In this document: positions 7,735 to 16,631 of the stretch, piece after piece
Layout of the letters: every line of letters begins with the position of its first letter
Numbering within the stretch: position 1 is the first letter of the stretch
Assembly: GCF_004135285.1 (NCBI RefSeq)
Contig: NZ_CP035494.1
Location: 2,480,001-2,544,000, forward strand
Direction: 5' to 3'
Origin: Microbacterium protaetiae
GTDB lineage: Bacteria; Actinomycetota; Actinomycetes; Actinomycetales; Microbacteriaceae
Length of the DNA stretch: 64,000 nt
Position numbers and translations under genes: made by a program
Notes under the pieces: model-generated
Seen by the model: the letters and a program-made list of their open reading frames with translations, nothing else
What the model was told of the DNA's origin: nothing
Database searches by the model: none

Positions 7735-8883
7735 CTACAGCCCGGCCTGACGCGCAGCGACAACCTCGCGCACGCGCGCGTAGAGGGGGTGGGATGCCGC
7801 GAGTCCGGTGACCTCGGCCGTGAAGGCGTCGGCATCCTGCTCGCGCAGCATGCGCTGCAGATCGACCGACTGCGGGTCTTCGGGGTCGTCGAAGGCCAGC
7901 GCGGCGCCGATGGCATCGACCAGCGCACCGACCGACAGCCCTCGCTCGGCGGCCTCGGCCGCCGGCCCGACGAACCGTTCGTGCCGCGACAGCTTGCGCA
8001 GCGGCTGACGTCCTACCCGCCACACGGTGTCGGGCAGTGCCGGGTTTCGGAAGCGGCCCAGGATCGTCGTGCGGTACTCGGCAAGATCGGCCGGGTCGAG
8101 GCCGTGCTTGGCCGCCAGCAGGGCCGAGGTCTCTTCGAGCGCGGCGGCGACATGCGTCTCGATCGCCTCGTCGGCCAGGGCGTCCGAGATCCGATCGATT
8201 CCGGCGGCAGCGCCGAAGTACGCTGTTGTCGCGTGGCCGGTGTTGACGGTGAACAGCTTGCGCTCGATGTAGGGCGCGAGGTCGGGCACGAAGTGCGCGC
8301 CGGGCAGGTGCGGCGGGTTCTCGCCGAACGGTGGAAGCTCGATCGCCCATTCGTAGAACGGCTCGACCGTGACATCCACCCCTGCACCCTCGGGCTGGGC
8401 GGGAACTATCCGGTCCACGGCGGTATTGGCGAACACCGCCCGCCCGGCCAGCGCAGCCCAGTCGTCGCCGGCGAGGGCGATGATCTCATTGCGCAGCACA
8501 TCGGTCGCGCCGATCGCGTTCTCGCACGCCATCACCTGCAGAGGGGCGGATGCCGCATCCCGCCGCCGCAGCCCCGCGAGCACCAGCGGCGCCACGAACT
8601 TCAGGATCGTCGGCCCGACCGCCGTGGTCACGACGTCGGCGGCAGCCACCTCGTCGGCGACCTCGTCGGGGTGGTGCGCACTGTTTATCGCGCGGAACCC
8701 GGTCACCACCGTGTCGCCACCGCCGTCGCCCACCGCGTGCACGGTGTACGAGTCGACGGCGTTTATCGCGTCGACCAGGGCGCCGGCGACATCGGAGAAG
8801 ACCAGCTCATACCCGCCCTCGTGCAGCAGCAGTCCGACGAAGCCGCGCCCGATGTTGCCGGCGCCGAAGTGGACGGCCTTCAT
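7735..8883 (-). CDS. mtlD: Mannitol-1-phosphate 5-dehydrogenase
   Basis: A 382-residue cytosolic enzyme that oxidises mannitol 1-phosphate to fructose 6-phosphate with NAD. The N-terminus MKAVHFGAGNIGRGFVG carries the dinucleotide-binding loop. The TGHATTAYFG segment and the KLFTVNTGH stretch are typical of the polyol-specific long-chain dehydrogenase family. Its ATG overlaps the mtlF stop by 4 bp (ATGA), so it is translationally coupled as the last gene of the mannitol operon. Length is normal for MtlD. Confidence 0.95.
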   Translation of the reverse strand: MKAVHFGAGNIGRGFVGLLLHEGGYELVFSDVAGALVDAINAVDSYTVHAVGDGGGDTVVTGFRAINSAHHPDEVADEVAAADVVTTAVGPTILKFVAPLVLAGLRRRDAASAPLQVMACENAIGATDVLRNEIIALAGDDWAALAGRAVFANTAVDRIVPAQPEGAGVDVTVEPFYEWAIELPPFGENPPHLPGAHFVPDLAPYIERKLFTVNTGHATTAYFGAAAGIDRISDALADEAIETHVAAALEETSALLAAKHGLDPADLAEYRTTILGRFRNPALPDTVWRVGRQPLRKLSRHERFVGPAAEAAERGLSVGALVDAIGAALAFDDPEDPQSVDLQRMLREQDADAFTAEVTGLAASHPLYARVREVVAARQAGL

Positions 8884-9320
8884 GACTCGTTCACACTTGC
8901 CAGCATCGCGAACAGCTCCTCGGGCGACGTGGCCGCCTTCAGACGCGCCACGTCGTCTTCTTCAGAGAACACCAGCGCGATCTGGGAGAGGATCTCGAGG
9001 TGCTCGTCGCCCTTGCCGGCGATGCCGATGACGAACGTCACCGGCTCGCCGCCCCAGTCCACACCCCCGTCGTAGCGCACGACCGAGAGCGCCGAGTCGA
9101 GGATCGTCTCCTTCGTCTCGTTCGTGCCGTGCGGAATCGCCAGCTCGTTGCCCATGTAGGTCGACACGGTCTGCTCGCGCTGCTGCATAGCGTCGTAGTA
9201 GGTGCTGGTGACGGCGCCGGCGGCCTCGAGAATGTCGGCGGCCTCCTTCATCGCCTGCTCTTGCGTGGCGCCGTCGGAGTGGATGCGCACCTGCCCCACG
9301 GTGAGAACCTCGTGTGCCAT
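8880..9320 (-). CDS. mtlF: PTS mannitol-specific EIIA component
   Basis: A 146-residue EIIA of the fructose/mannitol class. It receives phosphate from HPr on H64 (NELAIPHGTNE) and passes it to the EIIB domain of MtlA. The start ATG at 9320 begins MAHEVLTVGQVRI. It lies between mtlA and mtlD in one minus-strand operon, with 83 bp separating it from mtlA. EIIA is separate from EIICB, as in other Gram-positive mannitol systems. Confidence 0.95.
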   Translation of the reverse strand: MAHEVLTVGQVRIHSDGATQEQAMKEAADILEAAGAVTSTYYDAMQQREQTVSTYMGNELAIPHGTNETKETILDSALSVVRYDGGVDWGGEPVTFVIGIAGKGDEHLEILSQIALVFSEEDDVARLKAATSPEELFAMLASVNES

Positions 9321-9403
9321 CTCTGTCGCCTTCCCTTCGTCGTATGAAGCCGAGGCCACGGGACCGGGGGCGTTACGCCCGCCCGGCCCCGCAGCGGTTT
9401 CGG

Positions 9404-10957
9404 TTACTGCCCATCCTGGTGCTGCGAGCGCACCAGGTCCACGACCTCGTCGTACTTCGGCGAGTTCATGAAGTTGTCCACAGAGACGTGGACGGCATCG
9501 GGTGCCTGGGCCTTGGCGCGCTCGGTGAGCTGGTTCTGCGTGATGACCAGGTCGGCCGAGCCGTCGAGGTTCGCGATGGCCTTGTTGACCACGGTGACCC
9601 CGTCGATGCCCGCCTTCTTGATCTTGTTGCGCAGCACACTCGCGCCCATCGCTGACGAGCCCATACCCGCGTCGCACGCGAACACGATGCTGTTGACGGT
9701 GCGCTCGGCGACGTCGGTTGCTCCGGCGGCGGCACCGGCCGCGCTGCCGCGCAGACCCGCCAGGGCCTCGGACGACTTGCCCTTGTTGGCCTCGGTCTGG
9801 CTGATGGCGCTGCTGAACGCGTCGCTGCCGGCCGCCTCGGCGGCGAGGTCCTTCTTGCGCGAGGCGCGCAGGATGATGGCCGCGACGATGAACGTCACGG
9901 CTGCCGAGAGGATCACCGACAAGATCACGCCCAGATAGTCGGTCTGGTATGTCTGCGCTATCACTGCGATGATGCTGCCTGGCGCGGCGGGCGCTCGAAG
10001 GCCGGTGTTGAAGATCACGTTCGTGGTGACGCCGGTCATACCGCCCAGGATCAGCGCGATGATCAGCGTCGGCTTCATCAGTGCGAAGGGGAAGTAGACC
10101 TCGTGGATGCCGCCGATGAACTGGATGACGGCAGCACCGGGGGCCGACGCCTTGGCCGCACCGATCCCGAAGATCGTGAACGCCAGCAGCAGTCCGACAC
10201 CGGGGCCGGGGTTGGCCTCGAGCAGGAACAGGATCGACTTGTGTGCCGGGCCGGTGGCCTGCTCCAGTCCCAGCGGAGTGAGCACGCCGTGGTTGACGGC
10301 GTTGTTCAGGAAGAACACCTTCGCGGGTTCGATGAGAATGCTCGTCAAGGGCAGAAGGTGCGCCGAGACCAGCCAGTTCACCGCGGCGCTGAGGATGTTC
10401 ATCAGGCCGTTGACCAGCCACGCGATCGGGTAGAACCCGAGGATGGCCAGCGCGAAGCCCCAGATGCCTGCCGAGAACATGTTCACGAGCATCTCGAAGC
10501 CGGCCTTGATCTTGTTCTCCCACAGCTTGTCGAGCCACTTCATCGAGTAGCCGGCGATGGGGGCCATGATCATCGCGCCGATGAACATGTGGATCTGGCC
10601 GAGCTGGTTGTCGGCGGGCTGGGTCAGGTTGTACTGCGCGATGAGGTAATCCGACCCGGCGATGACGCCGAAGGTCGCTATCGCGGCGACGACACCACCA
10701 CGCACCTGGTAGACGATGTGACCGCCGGTGTAGGCGATCAGGATCGGCAGCAGGTAGTGGATCATCGGACCCACGATCGTCGACAGCGCCGCCACCGGAG
10801 TCCACCCCACGTCTATGAAGAACGCGGTGAAGATGCCCCAGGCGATCAACGCCGGGATGTTCGGCATGATCATGCCGGAGAGGAACGTGCCGAATCGCTG
10901 AACGCCGACTCGGACCCCTCCCTTGCCCGCTGCTGCGGGAACGGACGCCGTTGTCAT
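9404..10957 (-). CDS. mtlA: PTS mannitol-specific EIICB permease
   Basis: A 517-residue membrane transporter that imports mannitol and phosphorylates it. Residues about 15-370 are the EIIC membrane domain (starts QRFGTFLSGMIMPNIPALIAWG; contains NNAVNHGVLTPLG and the GGIHEVYFP substrate motif). A linker follows and then the EIIB domain, with its phosphocysteine at C428 in VFACDAGMGSS. The start ATG is preceded by GAAAGAGAC. EIIA is encoded by the next gene. Encoded 32 bp after ptsI. Confidence 0.95.
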   Translation of the reverse strand: MTTASVPAAAGKGGVRVGVQRFGTFLSGMIMPNIPALIAWGIFTAFFIDVGWTPVAALSTIVGPMIHYLLPILIAYTGGHIVYQVRGGVVAAIATFGVIAGSDYLIAQYNLTQPADNQLGQIHMFIGAMIMAPIAGYSMKWLDKLWENKIKAGFEMLVNMFSAGIWGFALAILGFYPIAWLVNGLMNILSAAVNWLVSAHLLPLTSILIEPAKVFFLNNAVNHGVLTPLGLEQATGPAHKSILFLLEANPGPGVGLLLAFTIFGIGAAKASAPGAAVIQFIGGIHEVYFPFALMKPTLIIALILGGMTGVTTNVIFNTGLRAPAAPGSIIAVIAQTYQTDYLGVILSVILSAAVTFIVAAIILRASRKKDLAAEAAGSDAFSSAISQTEANKGKSSEALAGLRGSAAGAAAGATDVAERTVNSIVFACDAGMGSSAMGASVLRNKIKKAGIDGVTVVNKAIANLDGSADLVITQNQLTERAKAQAPDAVHVSVDNFMNSPKYDEVVDLVRSQHQDGQ

Positions 10958-10989
10958 GTCAGTGTCTCTTTCTCTCGGGTTGCGACGGC

Positions 10990-12672
10990 TCACGCCGCCG
11001 CGGTCTGGGATGCCGCAGCCTGGGCGGCCGCGCGGGCAGAAGCGGCGCCGTCGGCGGCCAGGGCCGCCTCGGCGATGCTGCGGGCGTCGTCGAGGGTGTG
11101 CTCGGCCAGCGACGCGCGCACATCGGCCAGAGCCGACGGCGCCATCGACAGGCTCGTCGCACCCAGCCCGACGAGCACGACCGCCAACAGGGGATCGGCG
11201 GCGGCTTCGCCGCAGATTCCCACCGGCTTGCCGGCAGCGCGCCCGGCGGCACCGACCTCCTGCACGAGCCGCAGCACCGCCGGATGCCACGGATCCTGCA
11301 GCGACGCCACGGAACCGAGCAGCCGGTCGGCGGCCAGCGTGTACTGCGTGAGGTCGTTGGTGCCGATCGATGCGAAATCGGCCACGGCGAGAATGCGGTC
11401 GGCCAGCAGTGCACAGGCGGGCACCTCGACCATGACGCCCGGGGTCTTGATGCCCAGTTCGCGGGCGAGCGAGGTGAAGTACTCGGTCTCTTCGACGGTG
11501 GCCACCATCGGCGCCATGACCCACAGGTCGGCGCCTTCGCCGCGCGCGGCGGTGGCGGCGTCGGCCTGGGCGAGAGCGGTGAGCTGGTCGCGCAGAATCT
11601 GCTCGCGCGCGCGCAGCACACGAATGCCGCGCAGCCCGAGTGCGGGGTTCTCTTCGACGTCGTCATTGAGGAACGCCAGCGGCTTGTCGGCCCCGGCATC
11701 CAACACCCGCACGACCACCTTGCAGCCGGCGAACCCCGCCAGCAGTTGCTCGTACGTGGCCTGCTGATCGGCGACGGTGGGGGCTTCGGACGAGTTCAGG
11801 AACAAGAACTCGGTGCGGAAGAGGCCGACACCCTCCGCTCCCAGATCCCGCGCGGCGGCGGCGTCGTCGGACTTGCCGAGGTTGGCCAGCAGCGGCACGG
11901 CGGTGCCGTCCTTGAGCGCGCCGGGGGTGGCCGGGGCCGCTGCCGCGGTGCGCCGCTTCTCGGCGCGCGCCGTCGCTTCGGCCACTTGGTCGGATGTCGG
12001 ATCGACCGTGACGGCGCCGGCTGCGGCATCCACTATCACTGTCTGCCCCTCGGCCAGCGATGCGGCCTCGGCGACACCGACCACGGCGACGATCGACTTC
12101 TCGCGGGCGAGGATCGCCGTGTGCGAGGTGGGCCCGCCCTCGGTGGTGACCACCGCGAGTACCTGGTCGAGGTCGAGCAGCGCCGTGTCGGCGGGGGAGA
12201 GGTCGCGGGCCACGAGCACGAAGGGATGCCCCGGATCGGGCACCCCCGGTGCGCTGACTCCGGCCAGCCGAGCGAGCACGCGCTGCGCCACGTCACCCAG
12301 GTCTGCAGCACGCTCACCGAGGTAGCCCCCCATCGCGGCGAGCGTCTCCTGGAATGTCGCGAAGGCGTCGTGCACGGCTCGCTCGGCCGTCTTCCCCCCG
12401 GCGATGCGGTCGTCGATGTCGTCGGCGAGCGACGGATCCTCGGCCATCATCGCCTGCGCTTCGAGCACCTCTTGGGCCGTTCCCCCGGCGTGCTCTCCGC
12501 GCTGCTCAAGATCGCGCGCCACGGCCTCGAGTGCCTCGTGCGCGCGTTGCTTCTCCTCGTCGGGAGTGCGTGTGCTGGGCTCATCGGCCGGCGCGGGAAG
12601 CGGGTCGGCCATGCGCGCGACCGGGCCGGATGCCACACCCAGCCCGACTCCCACTCCGGTCAACACAGCCAT
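10990..12672 (-). CDS. ptsI: PTS enzyme I (phosphoenolpyruvate-protein phosphotransferase)
   Basis: A 560-residue cytosolic enzyme that transfers phosphate from PEP to HPr. The phosphohistidine is H184 in TTEGGPTSHTAILAR. The PEP-binding barrel shows GLFRTEFLFL, the PMVATVEE and GVMVEVPA stretches, and GTNDLTQY. The C-terminal KPVGICGEAAADPL holds the catalytic cysteine. The start ATG at 12672 has GGAG upstream and is 2 bp from the ptsH stop. Having general PTS genes inside the mannitol operon suggests this may be the main EI of the cell. Confidence 0.95.
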   Translation of the reverse strand: MAVLTGVGVGLGVASGPVARMADPLPAPADEPSTRTPDEEKQRAHEALEAVARDLEQRGEHAGGTAQEVLEAQAMMAEDPSLADDIDDRIAGGKTAERAVHDAFATFQETLAAMGGYLGERAADLGDVAQRVLARLAGVSAPGVPDPGHPFVLVARDLSPADTALLDLDQVLAVVTTEGGPTSHTAILAREKSIVAVVGVAEAASLAEGQTVIVDAAAGAVTVDPTSDQVAEATARAEKRRTAAAAPATPGALKDGTAVPLLANLGKSDDAAAARDLGAEGVGLFRTEFLFLNSSEAPTVADQQATYEQLLAGFAGCKVVVRVLDAGADKPLAFLNDDVEENPALGLRGIRVLRAREQILRDQLTALAQADAATAARGEGADLWVMAPMVATVEETEYFTSLARELGIKTPGVMVEVPACALLADRILAVADFASIGTNDLTQYTLAADRLLGSVASLQDPWHPAVLRLVQEVGAAGRAAGKPVGICGEAAADPLLAVVLVGLGATSLSMAPSALADVRASLAEHTLDDARSIAEAALAADGAASARAAAQAAASQTAAA

Positions 12673-12674
12673 GC

Positions 12675-12950
12675 TCACTCCGCGTCGTGGTCGGTCAGCA
12701 GCAGTTCGCTGAGAGTGTCGACGACATCCTGGGCGCCCTCGCCGTCGGCAGACAGGGTCACTTCGTCGCCCTGATCGATGCCCAGAGCGATGACCCCGAG
12801 AATGCTGGCCGCATTCACCGGCTTCGCGTCGCCCTTGGCGATCGTCACCGGGATGCCGGCCTCCTTGGCCGCCTGCGCGAACAGCTTGGCCGGGCGTGCG
12901 TGCAAGCCGTGGGCGGAGCCGATCTTCACGGTCCTGGTCACCTGCGTCAT
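12675..12950 (-). CDS. ptsH: PTS phosphocarrier protein HPr
   Basis: A 91-residue HPr. The phosphorylatable histidine is H17 in AHGLHARPAK, and the regulatory serine region is VNAASILGVIALG (S49). The ATG overlaps the stop of the upstream EIIB-like gene (ATGA). Normal length for the family. Confidence 0.95.
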   Translation of the reverse strand: MTQVTRTVKIGSAHGLHARPAKLFAQAAKEAGIPVTIAKGDAKPVNAASILGVIALGIDQGDEVTLSADGEGAQDVVDTLSELLLTDHDAE

Positions 12951-13339
12951 GACATGTTCCTCTCGTCGTCGGTGCTGATGTCGTCGGGCGCGACGTCGTC
13001 TGACGCCGGCACGAAGGTCGGGCGCGTGCCGGCCGACGCCGACCCGCTCGCGGTAGCCAGCGCGAAGGCCCGTTCGCCGTCGCGGTCGCCGAAGATGTCG
13101 TCGGGAAGCATCGCCACGGCGATGCCGCGGGCTGCGGCATCCCGTCGCACGTCGTCAAGCCGGTCGACAAGGTGCGGTCCGACCAGCAGCACGTCGGTGC
13201 TCTCGAGGCAATCGGGGTAGGAAGAGAGCCCGGCCGCGTGCGCGGTGTCGGTGAGACCGCGGGCGGCTATCGCGCCGCGCAGGCGCTGAGCCACGAACGT
13301 GCTCGAGGCCCCGGCCCCGCACATGACGGTGATCCTCAT
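12947..13339 (-). CDS. PTS EIIB-like protein (lactose/cellobiose-type fold)
   Basis: A 130-residue protein whose first 95 residues resemble small PTS EIIB domains: MRITVMCGAGASSTFVAQRL places the phosphocysteine at C7, followed by LLVGPHLVDRLDD. The last about 35 residues are acidic and low-complexity. It is the first gene of the mannitol operon. MtlA already has its own EIIB, so this one may serve another EIIC or act as a regulator; that is inference. Confidence 0.75.
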   Translation of the reverse strand: MRITVMCGAGASSTFVAQRLRGAIAARGLTDTAHAAGLSSYPDCLESTDVLLVGPHLVDRLDDVRRDAAARGIAVAMLPDDIFGDRDGERAFALATASGSASAGTRPTFVPASDDVAPDDISTDDERNMS

Positions 13340-13396
13340 CGGTCATCCTCCTGCGGCCCATTGTGCTGGGGATGCGCGCGACCCACAACCACATGT

Positions 13397-13416
13397 GTTT
13401 CCGCGGGGGCGGAAAC
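13397..13416. promoter_or_regulatory. Palindrome in the mtl divergent promoter region
   Basis: GTTTCCGC-GGGG-GCGGAAAC is a perfect 8-bp inverted repeat with a 4-bp spacer, 57 bp upstream of the EIIB-like gene and 63 bp upstream of mtlR. It adjoins CACATGTG (13390-13397). It is a good candidate operator for the divergent regulator. TTGACT at 13431-13436 could be a -35 for mtlR, but no clear -10 follows. Confidence 0.6.
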
Positions 13417-13479
13417 GCGCTCGGGCGTGGTTGACTGGGATCGCGCCCCCACGCTCCGCGGGTCGCAAGGAGGAGAGCG

Positions 13480-15393
13480 GTGACCAGAGCGCGACAGGAC
13501 CGTCTGCTCGGCCTGCTCGTGCGCCAGGGGGAGTGGGTCACCGCGGGGCGCCTGGCCGACACCCTCGGCGTCACCCCGCGCAGCGTGCGATCGTACGTGA
13601 CAGCGCTGAACGGACGCCTGGCCGGCGGCGTGGTCGTCGAGTCGGGGCCGCAGGGGTACCGGGCGGGCGCGGATGCTCCGTCCGCGCTCCGTGCCGCCGT
13701 TCCCGATGCGGTGACGCCGCAGGATCGCCTGCACACTCTCATTCGCGCGCTGCTGGACCAGCCCGAGGGCATCGACGTGCACGAGACCGCCGAGGCGCTG
13801 CACGTGTCCAGCGGCACGATCGAGGCCGACCTCGGTCGCGTGCGCTCGCTGCTGACCGGTACGACGCTCGTGCTGGCCCGTGCCGGCTCGCGCGTGCGGA
13901 TGCACGGAGCCGAGAGCGCGCAGCGCCGACTGCTGAGCAGGCTGGTGCACGAAGAGATGGATGCCGCGGCCTTCGACACGCACGGAATGCGGCGGGTCCT
14001 GGGCGAAGGGTCGCTGAGCGCGGCCGTGCACGGCGCGTTCGAGACCGCGCTGCGCTCGGGGCTGGGCACCCGAGGGTACTTCATCAACGAGCTCGGCATT
14101 GCCGATGTGCTCATGCACATCGCCATCGCCGCAGACCGGGTCGCGCACGGGCGCGCGCTCGATACCGCGTCGGAATCGGCCGGCGAGGCGGCCGACGAGA
14201 TAGCGAGTCTGGTGGGCGCGCTGGTCGACGAGCACCTGGGTGTCGCCCTGGGGGCGGGCGACCGGCATCATCTGGCCATGCTGATCCTCACCCGGGTGGT
14301 CACACCCGGTTCGGCCGTGGCATCCACCCCGCCGGTCGATCCCGAGGTCGAAGAAGCCGTGCGCGACCTGGTGAGCGCGGCCGCCGAGGAGTTCCTCGTC
14401 GACCTGGTGCACGAGGACTTCATCCGGCGGCTGTCGATGCACGTGCAGAACCTGCGCCGTCGCGCGGCCGAGCAGGCCTGGTCGCGCAACCCGCTCGCCC
14501 GGTCGCTGAAGTCGACGTATCCGATGATCTTCGACATCGCGGTCTCGATCGCCAGCGGCCTGCGTGACCGGCTCGGGATGACGCTGCCCGATGATGAGAT
14601 CGCCTACATCGCCATGCACGTGGGCGGGCGGCTCGAACGCAGCCGGCGGGCCGAGCAGTTGCTGACGGCGACCATCGTCTGCCCGGGCTATTACGAGCTG
14701 CACGAACTGCTGCGCTCGTCGGTGGACCGGTCGCTCGGGCAGGCGATCGAGGTGGTCGGGCTGCAGACACGAATGGATCCCGATTGGGCGGCGATCGACA
14801 CCGACCTCGTGCTGACCACCGTCGATGCGCCGCCGGCTGTCGAGCGCGCGGTGCGCATCCAGCCGTTTCTGACCGATGCCGACGTCGAACGTGTGCAGGC
14901 GGCGGCATCCCGGGTGCGACGTGGGCGACGACTCGCGCGGCTGCGCGGCGAGCTGGAGCGCTACTTCGACGCGGCTGCGTTCGTGCCGGCGTTGAGCGCG
15001 AGCTCGGAGGAGGCCGCGATTCGCCTGCTCGGGGGAAAGCTGGTCGCGCTGGACGTCGTCGACGATGACTACGTCGAGCGCTCGATCGAGCGCGAGCGAC
15101 TCTCATCGACGGCGTTCACCGATGCGCTGGCGGTGCCGCACGCTATCGGCATGACGGCCGTGCGCACGGTGATCGCGGTGGGTGTCGCCGACCCGTCGAT
15201 CGCCTGGGGCGACTCGCGCGTGCAGGTGGTGGCCATGGTGGCGTTCTCAGAGGCCGACCGCGAGGCGTTCCAGACAGTGTTCGAGCAGCTCGTCGAGGTG
15301 TTCAGCGAGCACGACTCGGTGGCGCGGATCGTGCGCCGCGCGACCGACTTCTCGTCGTTCCTCGACGAGCTGGTCGCCGTGATCGACGGCTGA
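13480..15393 (+). CDS. mtlR: PRD-containing transcriptional regulator of the mannitol PTS (MtlR type)
   Basis: A 637-residue activator. Two N-terminal helix-turn-helix segments (about 1-65 and 80-130), a Mga/PRD region (about 170-400, with repeated H-containing helices such as MLILTRVV and IAYIAMHVGGR), an EIIB-like segment (about 400-490, with VCPGYYELHELL in place of a phosphocysteine loop) and a C-terminal EIIA-type-2 domain with H554 in DALAVPHAIG. Such proteins sense PTS phosphorylation state to switch mannitol genes. The GTG start follows AAGGAGGAG. Transcribed divergently from the operon it should control. Confidence 0.88.
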   Translation: MTRARQDRLLGLLVRQGEWVTAGRLADTLGVTPRSVRSYVTALNGRLAGGVVVESGPQGYRAGADAPSALRAAVPDAVTPQDRLHTLIRALLDQPEGIDVHETAEALHVSSGTIEADLGRVRSLLTGTTLVLARAGSRVRMHGAESAQRRLLSRLVHEEMDAAAFDTHGMRRVLGEGSLSAAVHGAFETALRSGLGTRGYFINELGIADVLMHIAIAADRVAHGRALDTASESAGEAADEIASLVGALVDEHLGVALGAGDRHHLAMLILTRVVTPGSAVASTPPVDPEVEEAVRDLVSAAAEEFLVDLVHEDFIRRLSMHVQNLRRRAAEQAWSRNPLARSLKSTYPMIFDIAVSIASGLRDRLGMTLPDDEIAYIAMHVGGRLERSRRAEQLLTATIVCPGYYELHELLRSSVDRSLGQAIEVVGLQTRMDPDWAAIDTDLVLTTVDAPPAVERAVRIQPFLTDADVERVQAAASRVRRGRRLARLRGELERYFDAAAFVPALSASSEEAAIRLLGGKLVALDVVDDDYVERSIERERLSSTAFTDALAVPHAIGMTAVRTVIAVGVADPSIAWGDSRVQVVAMVAFSEADREAFQTVFEQLVEVFSEHDSVARIVRRATDFSSFLDELVAVIDG

Positions 15394-15401
15394 CCCCGCC
15401 C

Positions 15402-15598
15402 CTGCGCGAGTTGTCCTCGTGTTGCGCGAGTTGCCCCCGTGTTGCGCGAGTTGCCCCCGTGTTGCGCGAGTTGTCCTTGGGTTGCGCGAGTTGTCCTGCC
15501 GTTGCGCGAGTTGCCCCCGTGTTGTGCGAGTTGTCCTTGGGTTGCGCGAGTTGTCCTGCCGTTGCGCGAGTTGTCCTGTTGCGCGGGTTGTCGTGTCG
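15402..15598. repeat. 20-bp tandem repeat array, about ten units
   Basis: Repeats of TTGCGCGAGTTGYCCYYGKG fill the gap between mtlR and the GNAT gene. Eight units are exactly 20 bp; one near the right end is 17 bp. The invariant part is GCGAGTTG. The rest of the gap to 15720 is GC-rich with no gene seen. The same repeat recurs on the other side of the GNAT gene. Confidence 0.9.
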
Positions 15599-15720
15599 AC
15601 ACCCGCGGTCGTCTCGGGGCGCGGCGCCGCCGCCTTTTTCGTTCGCGCCCGTGAATCTCGGGCGCGAGCGCAGAAAACTAGCGCCCGAGCGCCGGGCCGC
15701 GGCATCCGGGGCCGCGCCCC

Positions 15721-16305
15721 TCAGTAGCGCTCAAGCCGAGCGAGCAGGCCGCGCTGCACCGCCGGCCATTCGTGCGGGAGGATCGAGTACATCACGGTGT
15801 CGCGCAGCGTGCCGTCGGGCAGAATGCGCGCGTTGCGGCGCACGCCGTCGAGCTTCGCGCCGAGCCGTTCGATCGCTGCGCGCGATTGGCGGTTGTGCCA
15901 GTGCGTGCAGAACTCGACGGCGATGGCATCGCATTGCTCGAACGCGTGGCCGAGCAGCAGCAGCTTCGCGGCGCTATTGACCTCGGTGCGCTGTGTCTCG
16001 ATGCCCAGCCAGGTGTGTCCGATCTCCACGTGCCGGTTGGGCTGGTCGATGTTGCAGTAGCTCGTCATTCCAACGATGCGCCCCGTCGCCAAGCGCCGCA
16101 CGGCGAACGGGTTCATATGTCCCTCGTCGTGCCAGCGCAGGCGCTTGGTGATCTCGGCCGGGATGTCGGCGGGCGATGGAACGCTCGTGTACCAGGCGGT
16201 ATCGAGTCCGACGGCGGCCTCGGCGAGATCGCCGCTGTGTGCCTCGCTGAGCGGCTCGAGTCGGACGAACGGGTTCTCCAGGGTGACGCTTTCGGCGAAT
16301 TTCAC
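15721..16305 (-). CDS. GNAT family N-acetyltransferase
   Basis: A 194-residue protein resembling the RimJ/RimL branch of GNAT acetyltransferases: LENPFVRLEPLSEAHSGDL at the start, GRIVGMTSYCNID and VEIGHTWLGIETQRTEVNSAAKLLLLGHAFE in the acetyl-CoA-binding core, and NRQSRAAIERLGAKLDGV near the end. It transfers an acetyl group from acetyl-CoA to an amine; the substrate is unknown. It is flanked on both sides by arrays of the same 20-bp repeat. Confidence 0.85.
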   Translation of the reverse strand: MKFAESVTLENPFVRLEPLSEAHSGDLAEAAVGLDTAWYTSVPSPADIPAEITKRLRWHDEGHMNPFAVRRLATGRIVGMTSYCNIDQPNRHVEIGHTWLGIETQRTEVNSAAKLLLLGHAFEQCDAIAVEFCTHWHNRQSRAAIERLGAKLDGVRRNARILPDGTLRDTVMYSILPHEWPAVQRGLLARLERY

Positions 16306-16318
16306 GCCCCGATCCTAT

Positions 16319-16506
16319 TCCGCGAGTTGTCCCCTTGTTGCCCGAGTTGCCCCGTTGTTGCGCGAGTTGTCCATCTGTTGCCCGAGTTGCCCCGTTGTTG
16401 CGCGAGTTGTCCATCTGTTGCCCGAGTTGTCCACCATGGCCGGGGGTAAAGTCACGCAACCGGGGGTAAAGTCGCGCAACCCGGGGTAAAGTCGCGCAAC
16501 GAGAGG
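16319..16506. repeat. 20-bp tandem repeat array upstream of the GNAT gene
   Basis: Six units related to TTGCCCGAGTTGCCCCGTTG alternate between CCCGAGTTGCCCC and GCGAGTTGTCCATC forms. They are followed by three about 20-bp units of GGGGTAAAGTCRCGCAACC that contain the inverted motif CGCGCAAC. This is the same family as the array at 15402. It sits directly upstream of the GNAT start. Confidence 0.88.
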
Positions 16507-16547
16507 ACAACTCGGCGAAGGACGGCGCGCGGGGCGCCCGGCATGCG

Positions 16548-16610
16548 GGGCGCGGCCAAGGACGCGGCGCGCGGCCAAGGACGCGGCGCGCGGCCAAGGA
16601 CGCGGAGCGG
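16548..16610. repeat. Short GC-rich tandem repeat (three units)
   Basis: Three copies of GCGCGGCCAAGGACGCG, about 19 bp apart, precede the 3' end of the phosphosugar mutase gene. No gene seen here. Confidence 0.7.
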
Positions 16611-16631
16611 GGAAGGGCGGGGCGGGGCGCG

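Noticed and set aside
10990..13170. Longer reading frame joining HPr region and enzyme I
   Set aside because: The upstream part is an out-of-frame shadow of ptsH and the EIIB-like gene; the enzyme I start is ATG 12672 with GGAG.
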